The position numbers and the translations under genes were made by a program. Below, one piece after another: positions 7,903 through 15,995 of a stretch of DNA of 38,907 bases (the first letter of the stretch is position 1; the number at the start of each line of letters is the position of its first letter). The stretch covers positions 1-38,907 of the forward strand of contig JADZCI010000021.1 in assembly GCA_020851655.1 (NCBI GenBank), written 5' to 3'. This DNA is from Bryobacterales bacterium. Lineage in GTDB: Bacteria > Acidobacteriota > Terriglobia > Bryobacterales > Bryobacteraceae. A model generated the notes under the pieces. The model was not told the origin of the DNA. It worked only from the letters and a program-made list of their open reading frames with translations, and made no database searches.

Positions 7903-7905
7903 CCC

Positions 7906-8712
7906 TCACACCTCGATTCGCGGCAGCAAGGCTTCGAGCAATCGCGACAGGTCCCGGGCGCGCGCCTTGCCGGTGGCCAGCACTTCGTCATGCGTGATTT
8001 CCGACTGCATGCCCGCCGCCATGTTGGTGACAGTCGAGATTCCCAGAACGCGCATCCCCATGTGCCGCGCGGCAATCGTTTCCGGGACCGTGGACATGCC
8101 CGCCAGGTCCGCGCCGATGGTGCGCAGGTAGCGTATCTCGGCCGGGGTCTCAAACGAAGGTCCGAGCAACCCGGCATAAACGCCTTCGCCAAAGCCGAGC
8201 CCGAGTTCCAGTGCGGCGCTCCTTGCCTGGTCGCGCAAGCGCCGGTCGTAAGCCTCCGTCATGTCGGGAAAGCGGGGGCCCAGCGTGCCGTCATTCGGTC
8301 CAGCCAGCGGATTCTGCCCCTGCAAGTTGATGTGATCGGTGAGCAGCACCAGCAGCCCCGGCGAATACGAAGGATTGATGCCTCCGGCGGCGTTGGTCAG
8401 GACCAGCACACGCGTCCCAAGTTTGCCCAGCACACGCACGCCGAAGGTCACTTCTTGCGGGGTGCGGCCTTCGTAGAGATGCACGCGTCCGGCCAGCACG
8501 CAGACGCGCCGCGCGCCGCACTCGCCGAGGATGATCTTGCCGGCGTGTCCCGGAACGCTCGGGCTGGGCCATCCGGGGATCTGCCCGTACGGAATCTCGC
8601 GCGTGTTGTTGAGCGACTCGATAAACGCCGCCTGCGCACTGCCAAGAACAATGGCGATCCTGGGCCAATCCGGCACGAGTTGCGCGAGACCGCGCGCCGC
8701 TTCAGCGATCAC
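7906..8712 (-). CDS. Purine nucleoside phosphorylase (trimeric, family 2)
   Basis: The protein has 268 residues from a GTG at 8712, which overlaps the nupC TGA in a GTGA. The frame stays open far upstream, but homology begins here. Family features are the VLGS phosphate loop, VPGHAGKIILG, AGRVHLYEG, LTNAAGGINP, GPSFETPAEIRYL, GADLAGMSTVPE and VTNMAAGM. These supply the phosphate-, ribose- and base-binding residues including the catalytic Asn of VTN. The usual GSGLG at the phosphate loop reads GSAQA here. It phosphorolyses inosine, guanosine or their deoxy forms. The gene lies between the nucleoside transporter and cytidine deaminase. Confidence 0.93.
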   Translation of the reverse strand: MIAEAARGLAQLVPDWPRIAIVLGSAQAAFIESLNNTREIPYGQIPGWPSPSVPGHAGKIILGECGARRVCVLAGRVHLYEGRTPQEVTFGVRVLGKLGTRVLVLTNAAGGINPSYSPGLLVLLTDHINLQGQNPLAGPNDGTLGPRFPDMTEAYDRRLRDQARSAALELGLGFGEGVYAGLLGPSFETPAEIRYLRTIGADLAGMSTVPETIAARHMGMRVLGISTVTNMAAGMQSEITHDEVLATGKARARDLSRLLEALLPRIEV

Positions 8713-9932
8713 AGCAGCAGCCCCGCGATGCACGCCGACATGAAATTGGCCAGCGTTCCGGCCAGCATCGCCTTGAGTCCCAGCCGCGCCAGATCGGATT
8801 TGCGCGTCGGAGCCAGCGCGCCGATGCCGCCGATCTGAATCGCGATCGAGCTGAAGTTGGCAAAGCCGCACAGCGCAAAGGTCGCGATGACAAACGAGCG
8901 CGGATCCATGCCGGCCTTGATCTTGCCCAGTTCGAGAAACGCGATGAACTCGTTCAGGACCATGCGTGTGCCTAACAGGTTGCCGACCGAAGAGGCGTCC
9001 TTCCACGTTACTCCCATCAGCCAGGCCAGCGGCGCAAACACGATGCCGAACAGGTTTTCGAGACTCGCCGGCAGCCAGCCCATTCCGGGCAGCGCATGCA
9101 CCCATCCCAGAAAACCGTTGGCCAGCGCGATCAGCGCGATGAACGCCACCAGCATCCCGGCGATGTTGAGCGCCAGTTGAAGGCCTTCGCCCGCGCCGCG
9201 CGCCGCGGCGTCGATCACGTTGACGCCGGGCTTCTCCACCTCGATCTTGACTGAGCCGCCCGTTTCCGGCTCGCCCGTTTCCGGCACCAGAATCTTGGCC
9301 AGCATGATGGTGGCCGGAGCGGTCATGATGACCGCCGTCAGCAGGTGTTCAATGGCCACGCCCGCGATCTTCACATACGCCGCCATGACCGCGCCGGAAA
9401 CGTGCGCCATGCCGCTCGTCATCACCGTGAACAATTCCGATTGCGTCATGCGCGGGATGAACGGGCGTATGGTCAGCGGCGCTTCCGTCTGGCCCATGAA
9501 GATGCTGGCCGCGACATTGGTGGATTCGGCGCCGCTGGCGCCCATCACCCGCCGCATCAGCCACGCCATCCCTTTGATCACCACCTGCATCACGCCAAAG
9601 TAATACAGGATCGAAAACAGGCTGGCGATGAAGATGACGATCGGCAGAACCTGAAACGCGAAGACCACGCCAAACGGGCCGGACTTGACGCCCAGTGGGC
9701 CGAACACAAATTCGCTCCCGCGCTCGGCGTACTCGAGCAGCGCATTGACCGCGACACTGGCCGACTGAAACAGCCTGCCGAAACCGGTCTTGAGGACGAC
9801 AAAGGCGAACGTGAATTGTAGTCCCAGGCCCCACAACAGCAGCCGCGGCTTGATGGACTTGCGGCTGGTGGACGCCAGGATGCAGACACCGAGAATGACA
9901 GCGAGTCCGAGCAGGCCCGTGAATCGCTCCAT
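8709..9932 (-). CDS. NupC-type concentrative nucleoside transporter
   Basis: The protein has 407 residues and many hydrophobic helices, matching the CNT (NupC) family, which imports nucleosides with H+ or Na+. Recognisable parts are the GQTEAPLTIRPFIP segment near residue 150, which carries nucleoside-contacting Q-T-E, the segment MTSGMAHVSGAVMAAY, and the C-terminal motif with RSFVIATFALCGFANFSSI. It overlaps the following purine nucleoside phosphorylase by 4 bp and lies 16 bp after the pyrimidine phosphorylase. It should act in the inner membrane as the entry point of the salvage pathway. Confidence 0.94.
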   Translation of the reverse strand: MERFTGLLGLAVILGVCILASTSRKSIKPRLLLWGLGLQFTFAFVVLKTGFGRLFQSASVAVNALLEYAERGSEFVFGPLGVKSGPFGVVFAFQVLPIVIFIASLFSILYYFGVMQVVIKGMAWLMRRVMGASGAESTNVAASIFMGQTEAPLTIRPFIPRMTQSELFTVMTSGMAHVSGAVMAAYVKIAGVAIEHLLTAVIMTAPATIMLAKILVPETGEPETGGSVKIEVEKPGVNVIDAAARGAGEGLQLALNIAGMLVAFIALIALANGFLGWVHALPGMGWLPASLENLFGIVFAPLAWLMGVTWKDASSVGNLLGTRMVLNEFIAFLELGKIKAGMDPRSFVIATFALCGFANFSSIAIQIGGIGALAPTRKSDLARLGLKAMLAGTLANFMSACIAGLLL

Positions 9933-9948
9933 GCCGTCCTTGGGTCCG

Positions 9949-11253
9949 CTAACTGACGACTTCGAGAATCAACTCGCGCGGTTCCGGCGCCTGCGCGGAA
10001 ATGCGGAACGCGTCCTCGATGCTCTGCGAAGCGTCTTCGACGCGGTCCTCCTTGGTGTAGTACAAGCGGCACAGAACGCCGCCCGCGTCCACTTTCTGGC
10101 CGACCTTCACCTCGAGGATGAGGCCCACCGCCGGATCAATCTCCGACTCCTTGGAGTCTCGTCCCGCGCCGATCAGGGTGGCCGCCTGGCCGACCAGTTC
10201 CGCGTCGATGGCCGAAACATATCCGCCCCGCGGCGTTGTGATTTCCAGAACGCCGGTGGCGTTCGGAAGCAGGTCGAAGCGGTCCAGAACCTGCGGGTTG
10301 CCGCCTTGCGCCTGGATGACTTCCTTAAATTTCCGGTAGCCGGCGCCGTCCAGCAGCTTCTCTTCGGCGATCTTGCGGGCGTCTTCCAGGTTCTTGGCCG
10401 CCTTGCCCAGGTAGATCATGCGCGCGGCCAGTTCGAGCGAAATCCGCGTGAGGTCGGTCGGACCCGCGTTCTGCAAGGTCTGCGACACTTCCATGATTTC
10501 CAGCGCGTTGCCCACGGCGTAGCCGAGCGGCTGATTCATGTCGGTGATGAGCGCCTGCGCGCGCAGGTTGGCGCGGCGTGCGATGGCCACCATCATCTGC
10601 GCCAGGCGGCGCGCTTCAATCAGCTTCTTGATGAACGCGCCGGAACCGACTTTGACATCGAGCACGAGCCCGTCCAAAGACGCCGCCAGTTTCTTCGACA
10701 TGATCGAAGCGGCGATCAGCGCCGTCGATTCGATGGTGGCTGTGGCATCCCGGAGCGCATAAATCTTGCCGTCGGCTGGAGTGACCTGGTCGCTCTGGCC
10801 AATCACCGCAAAACCGACGTGAGTAAGTTGATGGCGGAACTCGTCCAGACTTAGATCGGTCCGGAAGCCAGGAATGGATTCCAACTTATCCAGCGTTCCG
10901 CCGGTATGCCCCAGCGCACGGCCGGAGATCATCGGAATCGTCACTCCCGCGGCGGCGGCCAGCGGCGCCGCGATAAGGCTGGTCTTGTCGCCCACTCCAC
11001 CCGTGGAATGCTTGTCGACCTTGACGCCGCCGACATCCCGCAGGTCGATGCCTTCGCCCGAAGTCAGCATCGCCGAGGTCATGGCGCCGACCTCTTTGTC
11101 CGACATGTTGGTGAAATAAACCGCCATCAGGAAGGCGGCCATCTGATAGTCGGGAACCTCACCGGAGTTGTAGCCGGTGACTAGATGAGCGATCTCCTCT
11201 TCAGAGAGTTCTTCGCCGTTCCGCTTGCGATAAATGAGGTCGAGAATCCGCAT
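9949..11253 (-). CDS. Thymidine / pyrimidine-nucleoside phosphorylase
   Basis: The protein has 434 residues, the normal family length. It shows the signature KHSTGGVGDK at 81-90, then ISGRALGHTGGTLDKLESIPGF and VGSGAFIKK, which form the phosphate- and base-binding sites of nucleoside phosphorylase class II. It cleaves thymidine, deoxyuridine or uridine with phosphate to base and pentose 1-phosphate. The sequence does not allow me to separate DeoA from the broader Pdp specificity. It precedes nupC in the same orientation and follows the inositol-phosphatase-family gene after 33 bp. Confidence 0.94.
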   Translation of the reverse strand: MRILDLIYRKRNGEELSEEEIAHLVTGYNSGEVPDYQMAAFLMAVYFTNMSDKEVGAMTSAMLTSGEGIDLRDVGGVKVDKHSTGGVGDKTSLIAAPLAAAAGVTIPMISGRALGHTGGTLDKLESIPGFRTDLSLDEFRHQLTHVGFAVIGQSDQVTPADGKIYALRDATATIESTALIAASIMSKKLAASLDGLVLDVKVGSGAFIKKLIEARRLAQMMVAIARRANLRAQALITDMNQPLGYAVGNALEIMEVSQTLQNAGPTDLTRISLELAARMIYLGKAAKNLEDARKIAEEKLLDGAGYRKFKEVIQAQGGNPQVLDRFDLLPNATGVLEITTPRGGYVSAIDAELVGQAATLIGAGRDSKESEIDPAVGLILEVKVGQKVDAGGVLCRLYYTKEDRVEDASQSIEDAFRISAQAPEPRELILEVVS

Positions 11254-11286
11254 TATGAAGAACTTAGCGTACCATATTGAAACAGG

Positions 11287-12099
11287 TTAGGGCGTGACGG
11301 GCGGCATCGGAAAACGGTACACGCCGTGGAAAACATCGCCGAATAGCCGCAGCAACTCCTCGTGAATCAGGCCGTTGTCAGCCGCCAGGTGCGGGCCGTC
11401 TACCGTGGCGCGGTTGCCCTTCATGTCCGAGCAGCGCCCGCCGGCTTCGGCCACCAGCAGCATTCCCGCGGCCACGTCCCACGGGTTTAAGCCGAATTCC
11501 CAGAAGCCCTCCAGACGTCCGCAGGCGACGTAGGCCAGATCGATCGCCGCCGAACCCGACCGCCGGATGCCGTGCGTCATCATCGACGTCTGATGGAAGA
11601 AGTGCACGTTGACGCTTTGGTGGCGCTTGCGCGACGGGAATCCGGTCGCCAGAAGCGACTCCTCCAGCCTGGCCACCGAGCTGACCGTGATGCGCCGGTG
11701 ATTCAGGTACGCGCCCGACCCGCGCTCGGCCGTAAACATTTCCTGGTGAATGGGATCGTACACGATCCCGCAGATCAGTTCGCCGGCGCGCTCCAGCGCC
11801 AGCGTCACGTTGAACGCCGGGTAGCCGTGGGCGAAATTCGTGGTGCCGTCCAGCGGGTCGACGTACCAGCGGTAATCCGATGCGCTTTGGCGCAGGCCGC
11901 CTTCTTCGCCGAGAATGCTGTGATGCGGATAATGCGAACGCAGCCGTTCCACCGCCAGGTGCTCGGAGGCGCGGTCGGCTTCCGTCACCAGATCGTAGTC
12001 GCCCTTCAATTCGAATCCGATGCGCCGCTCAAAGAACGTAGTGAGCAGGGAACCGGCTTCCCGCGCAATTTCAACGCCGGTTTCCAGGTAATTATGCAT
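11287..12099 (-). CDS. Inositol monophosphatase family protein (SuhB-like)
   Basis: The protein has 270 residues. Mg2+-site motifs of the IMPase family are visible: GEEGG at 64-68, WYVDPLDGTTNFAHGYP starting near 78 with D81 and D84, and NPWDVAAGMLLVAEAGG near 215. Such enzymes dephosphorylate inositol 1-phosphate and sometimes other sugar or nucleotide phosphates. SuhB also has an RNA-polymerase-linked role in E. coli. The start codon overlaps the hfq-like stop by 8 bp, so the two are translationally coupled. The true substrate in this organism is unknown. Confidence 0.93.
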   Translation of the reverse strand: MHNYLETGVEIAREAGSLLTTFFERRIGFELKGDYDLVTEADRASEHLAVERLRSHYPHHSILGEEGGLRQSASDYRWYVDPLDGTTNFAHGYPAFNVTLALERAGELICGIVYDPIHQEMFTAERGSGAYLNHRRITVSSVARLEESLLATGFPSRKRHQSVNVHFFHQTSMMTHGIRRSGSAAIDLAYVACGRLEGFWEFGLNPWDVAAGMLLVAEAGGRCSDMKGNRATVDGPHLAADNGLIHEELLRLFGDVFHGVYRFPMPPVTP

Positions 12100-12358
12100 T
12101 CTGCGTTTCTTCGTACAAGTACTTGATTTCGTGTTTATAGATAAACAGGTTAGGGCCGTCCTGGCGTGTCAGGCGAAGAAACGTGGAGTCGAAAAACTCA
12201 ATCACTCCGCGCAGTTCTTCGTTAGTGACCAGCTTCACGCATACGGGCGCGGACGTCGTGGTGAGGTGCTGAAGGTAGTTAGTTTCTTCCAGCGTGGACT
12301 CGGGCGCTTTTGACTTGGGCAAAACGGGGTTCGAGGCTCCTCGATGCCTCAATCCCAT
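12092..12358 (-). CDS. hfq: Hfq-like RNA chaperone
   Basis: The protein has 88 residues. An N-terminal extension of about 24 residues is followed by the Sm fold. Sm1 runs through LQHLTTTSAPVCVKLVTNEELRG and a VIEFFDSTFLRL strand, and Sm2 is IYKHEIKYLY with the YKH triad at 74-76 that lines the uridine-binding proximal pore of Hfq. The C-terminal tail is only a few residues long. It probably forms hexamers that pair small RNAs with messages. Known hfq genes often lie by miaA, but here it precedes suhB and nucleoside salvage genes with an 8-bp overlap. The start could be slightly downstream because no strong Shine-Dalgarno precedes 12358. Confidence 0.8.
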   Translation of the reverse strand: MGLRHRGASNPVLPKSKAPESTLEETNYLQHLTTTSAPVCVKLVTNEELRGVIEFFDSTFLRLTRQDGPNLFIYKHEIKYLYEETQNA

Positions 12359-12364
12359 GGTAGC

Positions 12365-13318
12365 TCAGGGGCGCGCACGGGACCTGCGAGCGCCCTCCGG
12401 CCGCTCCGTCTCTTCGTAATACCCATTGCGCGCGTAGACCACCACATCCGGGCGCTTCACTTCGACCTGCACCCGGTGGAAGCGCTCCTTCGACGTAGGG
12501 ACATTCTTCGGGTAGTAACCGAGCTGGTACTGTGTGCGGAGATCCCGCAGAATGTCCTGAAATGTCTGATCCAGAGCTTCGCCGGGGGTTGGGAAAAACG
12601 CTTTGCCTCCCGTCCACGAACTCAGCGTAATCAGCGCGTTTTCGCCGCGCAGGTTGCGCCCGGCGTCGGCGGCAATGGGCACGACCACGATGGAGTAGAG
12701 CACCGCGTTGGCGCGGTGGAGCGCCTCGAGCGCCTGCTGGAAATCCGCGCGGCTTGCCGTGTCACCGCCGTCGCTGATTACGATCATCACCCGCCTTCCG
12801 TTGCGCCGCTCCAGTTCGCGCGCCGCCAGGAAAGCGGCATCGTAAAGGGCTGTTCCGCCGTGCGCGGGCAGCCCGTTGACGGCGCCTTCCAGTCTTCCTG
12901 CATTCCGAATAAACTGCGTCCGCTGGATCACTTCGTCGTTAAAGCTGAACAGCGACAAGGCGTCGCCCGGGTTGCCTTCGGAAAACAACGCGCGCACGAA
13001 CTTGTGGACCGAGTTCTTCTTGTAGCGGCTGTCGCTGATCGTCGACAGGCTGGTGTCATAGAGCAGCGCGACGGATAGAGGCTGCGCCGACTCGCGCTCA
13101 AAGACCGCCAGTTCCTGCGGAACGCCGTTGTCGGTGACGGTGAAATCGCCGCGCGCCAGAGTGCCGATCGCGTCGCCGCGCGCGTTCTTCACGGTCACGA
13201 GCATGCGCACCAGGCGGACATCGACGCGGAACGTCTCCGCGGGCTCCTGGCTCAGCAGGCAGGCGGCGGCCGAAGTCAGCGCGGCAAAACGGAGGAGTCC
13301 CACTCGCCTTCGACCCAC
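12365..13318 (-). CDS. Exported VWFA-domain protein, acidobacterial type
   Basis: The protein has 317 residues with a signal-peptide-like N-terminus (RRRVGLLRFAALTSAAACLLS). An Ig-like segment follows (VRLVRMLVTVKNARGDAIGTL, then DFTVTDNGVPQ). The von Willebrand factor A domain has a MIDAS-like DTSLST at the metal site and an ISDGGDT strand. This matches the VWFA-related family expanded in Acidobacteria, whose function is unknown but presumed adhesive or protein-interacting in the periplasm. The start overlaps the end of moaD-moaE by 43 bp; a GTG at 13303 is an alternative. hfq begins 6 bp after its stop. Confidence 0.9.
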   Translation of the reverse strand: MGRRRVGLLRFAALTSAAACLLSQEPAETFRVDVRLVRMLVTVKNARGDAIGTLARGDFTVTDNGVPQELAVFERESAQPLSVALLYDTSLSTISDSRYKKNSVHKFVRALFSEGNPGDALSLFSFNDEVIQRTQFIRNAGRLEGAVNGLPAHGGTALYDAAFLAARELERRNGRRVMIVISDGGDTASRADFQQALEALHRANAVLYSIVVVPIAADAGRNLRGENALITLSSWTGGKAFFPTPGEALDQTFQDILRDLRTQYQLGYYPKNVPTSKERFHRVQVEVKRPDVVVYARNGYYEETERPEGARRSRARP

Positions 13319-14007
13319 ACTTCGCCATCGGCGAAGAACTCTTTCTTCCAGATCGGCACCCGTTGCTTGAGCCGGTCAATCCCTTCGAGCGCGGCTTCAA
13401 ATGCGGGCTTGCGGTGCGGCGACGTGACGACGATCGCAACGCTGGTTTCACCGATTTCCATGCGTCCCAGGCGGTGCACCATGGCGATCCGCCCGACCGG
13501 ATAGCGGGACGCGATGCTGTCGCCCAACTCGGCCATGACTTTAATGGCCATCGCCTCGTAACACTCGTAATCGAGATAGAGCGTTTGGCGGCCCTTGGTG
13601 TTGTTACGGACTACGCCCTCAAAGTCGACGACCGCGCCGTCTTCGCCCCGCAACATTCCGCGGACCAGCGCGGCGGCGTCGATGGGCTGGCGGGTGAGGG
13701 CGTAGAAATGCCCCTCCGGGCGCTCGATGGCGTGCGTCCACGGGCTGCCGCTCCCGCCGCTGACCGGGGGCAGAAAGGCAATCTCGTCGCCGTCGCAGAC
13801 GAGGCGCGCCCCATCGGAGAATTCCTGGTTGGCCGCCAGCACGATGCTGGACTTGAGTTCCAACAACCGCGGAAAGCGCGCCGCGCAGCGGTCAAACACG
13901 GCGCCTACCGAGGTTCCAGGTTCGACCTCGAGCGCGGTTTCCTTCATCCCCGCGATGTCCCGCAGCACGCCGAAAAAGAGTACACGTACCGTCACGCTAA
14001 CCGTCAT
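13276..14007 (-). CDS. Fused molybdopterin synthase MoaD-MoaE
   Basis: The protein has 243 residues in two domains. Residues 1-85 are a ubiquitin-like MoaD ending in the FLPPVSGG motif (G84-G85). Residues 95-243 are MoaE, with DFEGVVRNNTKG, a YECYEAMA segment, VHRLGRMEIGE, SPHRKPAF and PIWKKE (K221, K222), which include the catalytic lysine region. Molybdopterin synthase inserts two sulfurs into cyclic pyranopterin monophosphate. Normally the MoaD terminal Gly carries the thiocarboxylate and must be free; here the Gly-Gly is internal, as in mycobacterial MoaX. No other moa or moe gene is nearby. It starts 23 bp after the enolase-family gene. Confidence 0.94.
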   Translation of the reverse strand: MTVSVTVRVLFFGVLRDIAGMKETALEVEPGTSVGAVFDRCAARFPRLLELKSSIVLAANQEFSDGARLVCDGDEIAFLPPVSGGSGSPWTHAIERPEGHFYALTRQPIDAAALVRGMLRGEDGAVVDFEGVVRNNTKGRQTLYLDYECYEAMAIKVMAELGDSIASRYPVGRIAMVHRLGRMEIGETSVAIVVTSPHRKPAFEAALEGIDRLKQRVPIWKKEFFADGEVWVEGEWDSSVLPR

Positions 14008-14030
14008 GCTAACAGACGGTTTTGGCGCGG

Positions 14031-15176
14031 TCAGGGTTTCAGGAAGGCGCGCGCCGCCTCCGCGCCGCCGTGGCGCGCCAGGGCATCCGGGTCGAGGCTG
14101 ACGCCGAGTCCGGGCGTTGACGGAATGGAAAGCATGCCGTCGCTATCGAGTTTCCACGGCGCGGCGGCGATGGTGTCGACGTAAGGCGAACCGGTCAGGT
14201 ACTCCACCAGGTTGGTACGGGGAAAAACCGAGGCAAGGTGCAGGTCCGCGGCCAGCCCCAGCGCGGTGTTCCATCCGTGCGGGACATATTGGACGCCGTA
14301 TTGTTCGGCCATCCAGGCGATGCGCCGCGCCTCGGAGATGCCTCCGCACTTGGTGGCGTCGGGCTGAACGATGTCGAAGGCGCCCGCCTCCAGCCAGGGC
14401 TGGAAACTCTGGCGGCGGGTCAGGACTTCGCCGCCCGCGATGGGCACCGGCGCGGCGCGCCGCAACTGAACATAGTCGGCCAGGGCGTCCGGATGCAGGG
14501 CTTCCTCAAACCAGGCGACGTCGTATTGGGCCAGCATTTCGGCGCTACGCAGAGCCCACTTCAAGCCGTTGGGCCACCCGGCGTCGCTGCCGCCGGCGTC
14601 AACCATCAGCAGCGATCCGGCGCCCGCGGCCTGGCGCGCCGCCCGCACGATCGCTTCGTCCTTGGCCCCGCTGACGCGCCCGTAGGGACCCCAGCCGATC
14701 TTGAACGCGGCGAACCCGTCCGATTTCCAGCGCGCGATTTCGCCGGCCAGTTCGGCGGGCTCACGCATCAGCAGCGACGCATATGGCTTGACGCGTTCGC
14801 GGCAGCGCCCGCCGAGAAGACGCCCCACCGGCTGGCCGGTGGCCTTGCCGAGGATGTCCCACAGTGCGATGTCGATGCCGCTGATGGTGTGTGTCAGGCT
14901 GCCGCCGCGTCCCAGCCAGAACGTGTTCTGATGCAGCTTTTCGCTGAGGCGTTCCGGCTCCAGCGCATTCTCGCCCTCCCACAGCGGGCGCATCACGTCG
15001 AGCGAGGCGCGCACCAGCGCGTCGTTGGTGAACACGCTGCCAAACCCGGAGACGCCTTCGCTGGTGTGAACCGCGATGAGCGTGTGAACGCAGTCCTCGG
15101 GCCGCAGTTCGTTGTCCCAGCCGCCTTCCGGCGTGGAGCCGCGCAACCCAAGCGCCGCAATCGTGCGTATTCTCAT
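14031..15176 (-). CDS. Mandelate racemase / muconate lactonizing enzyme-family dehydratase or isomerase
   Basis: The protein has 381 residues in the enolase superfamily: an N-terminal capping domain (about 1-125) and a modified TIM barrel. Likely functional residues are the base K159 in FKIGWG, metal ligands D193 (MVDAGG), E224 or E225 (FEEAL) and E250 (AGGE), and the D273-H300 pair (QPDATKCGG and VPHGWN) typical of the mandelate racemase subgroup. Most relatives dehydrate sugar acids such as galactonate, glucarate or fuconate, or cycloisomerise sugar lactones. No transporter or kinase flanks it, so the substrate is open. It lies 32 bp after the ybaK-like gene and 23 bp before moaD-moaE. Confidence 0.9.
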   Translation of the reverse strand: MRIRTIAALGLRGSTPEGGWDNELRPEDCVHTLIAVHTSEGVSGFGSVFTNDALVRASLDVMRPLWEGENALEPERLSEKLHQNTFWLGRGGSLTHTISGIDIALWDILGKATGQPVGRLLGGRCRERVKPYASLLMREPAELAGEIARWKSDGFAAFKIGWGPYGRVSGAKDEAIVRAARQAAGAGSLLMVDAGGSDAGWPNGLKWALRSAEMLAQYDVAWFEEALHPDALADYVQLRRAAPVPIAGGEVLTRRQSFQPWLEAGAFDIVQPDATKCGGISEARRIAWMAEQYGVQYVPHGWNTALGLAADLHLASVFPRTNLVEYLTGSPYVDTIAAAPWKLDSDGMLSIPSTPGLGVSLDPDALARHGGAEAARAFLKP

Positions 15177-15208
15177 CGGGGCCAGAATATCGCAAGCGCG
15201 GCGGGCGG

Positions 15209-15697
15209 CTACCTGCCCGCCGCGGCGCCCTTGGCAAACGACAGCACATTGGGGCGGACCAGCGCCATCCAGTCGTCCACCTTCATCCGCACCACGTCAC
15301 AATGAGTGCCGGCGTTGAAGGCGATATACTCCTGCGCGGTCAGCAAGCCGTCGGCATAGACGGGCAAATCGTAGAGCAATCCGTTGCCCAGAGGCGGCAT
15401 TGCGCCCAGCTCGCAATCCGGGAAGAGTTCCTGCAATTCGAACTCGGTGGCCAGCCGCAGGTGGTGGAATCCGAAATCAAGGCGCAACTCCTCCAGGTCG
15501 ACGCGTTTGTCGGCCGGCAGGACGGCCATGGAGAACCCTTGTTCCCAGTGCACGACAACGGTCTTGGCGAACGAGCGCTGCGGCACATCGTCAAGCAGCG
15601 CCACCTCACGCGCCGTGAATGCCGACGGATGGGTGTCGTGCTGATACCAGCAATCCCTCATCTGAAGGACTGATTCGATTCGGTCGAGTGTATTCAT
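15209..15697 (-). CDS. YbaK/EbsC-type aminoacyl-tRNA deacylase-like protein
   Basis: The protein has 162 residues with the YbaK/ProX fold. It shows the HDTHPSAFTAREVA entry, a KTVVVHWEQGFSMAVLPADKRVDL core containing the conserved Lys, and a C-terminal ELGAMPPLGN loop. Family members hydrolyse mischarged Cys- or Ala-tRNAPro. This form fits the general prolyl-tRNA deacylase group rather than a specific named one. It overlaps the small upstream gene by 4 bp (ATGA). Confidence 0.88.
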   Translation of the reverse strand: MNTLDRIESVLQMRDCWYQHDTHPSAFTAREVALLDDVPQRSFAKTVVVHWEQGFSMAVLPADKRVDLEELRLDFGFHHLRLATEFELQELFPDCELGAMPPLGNGLLYDLPVYADGLLTAQEYIAFNAGTHCDVVRMKVDDWMALVRPNVLSFAKGAAAGR

Positions 15698-15888
15698 GAA
15701 TGCCTCCCTAGATGGTCGAGAATGTTTTGAACCAGAGACAGGCGCTTGTTCAACTCGCTTCGCAGTTGCCGAGAGTCCGTGTGACGGGTCTCAATCAGCA
15801 GTTGTTTTCCCTCACGATCGACGAGTTCGATAATCAACTCGATCTCTTCGCCGGTGAGTTGAGGACTGTGGACGTCCGATTCCGGCAT
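15694..15888 (-). CDS. Small protein of unknown function, coupled to the ybaK-like gene
   Basis: The protein has 64 residues, acidic and mostly helical, with an EEIELIIELVDREGKQLLIETRHTD core and an RSELNKRLSLVQNIL tail that could pair as a helical hairpin. I do not recognise the family. I chose the ATG at 15888 because a strong GGAGG sits 6 nt upstream; the open frame extends to an ATG at 15906 that would put this Shine-Dalgarno inside the gene. Its stop overlaps the deacylase start (ATGA), and it is the first gene of the twelve-gene minus-strand run. Confidence 0.7.
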   Translation of the reverse strand: MPESDVHSPQLTGEEIELIIELVDREGKQLLIETRHTDSRQLRSELNKRLSLVQNILDHLGRHS

Positions 15889-15939
15889 GCTTACCTCCCA
15901 ACACAAGGTCGGCCCATGTGTTTCCGTGCTTACTGTACT

Positions 15940-15983
15940 GCTAACGGGAGCGGAAGTGAAGCGCCCGCCGGGTTCCCGTTAGC
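15940..15983. promoter_or_regulatory. 10-bp inverted repeat in a divergent promoter region
   Basis: GCTAACGGGA (15940-15949) is matched exactly by TCCCGTTAGC (15974-15983) with 24 nt between, and a G-T plus a C-G pair extend the arms. It lies between the divergent small gene (start 15888) and the oxidoreductase (start 15996). It may be a two-half-site operator or a hairpin. A -10-like TAAAAT follows at 15986-15991. Confidence 0.5.
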
Positions 15984-15995
15984 GGTAAAATCTGT

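Noticed and set aside
8713-9105. Upstream extension of the purine nucleoside phosphorylase frame
   Set aside because: It lies inside nupC in another frame and lacks homology. The GTG at 8712 with the 4-bp overlap is the better start.
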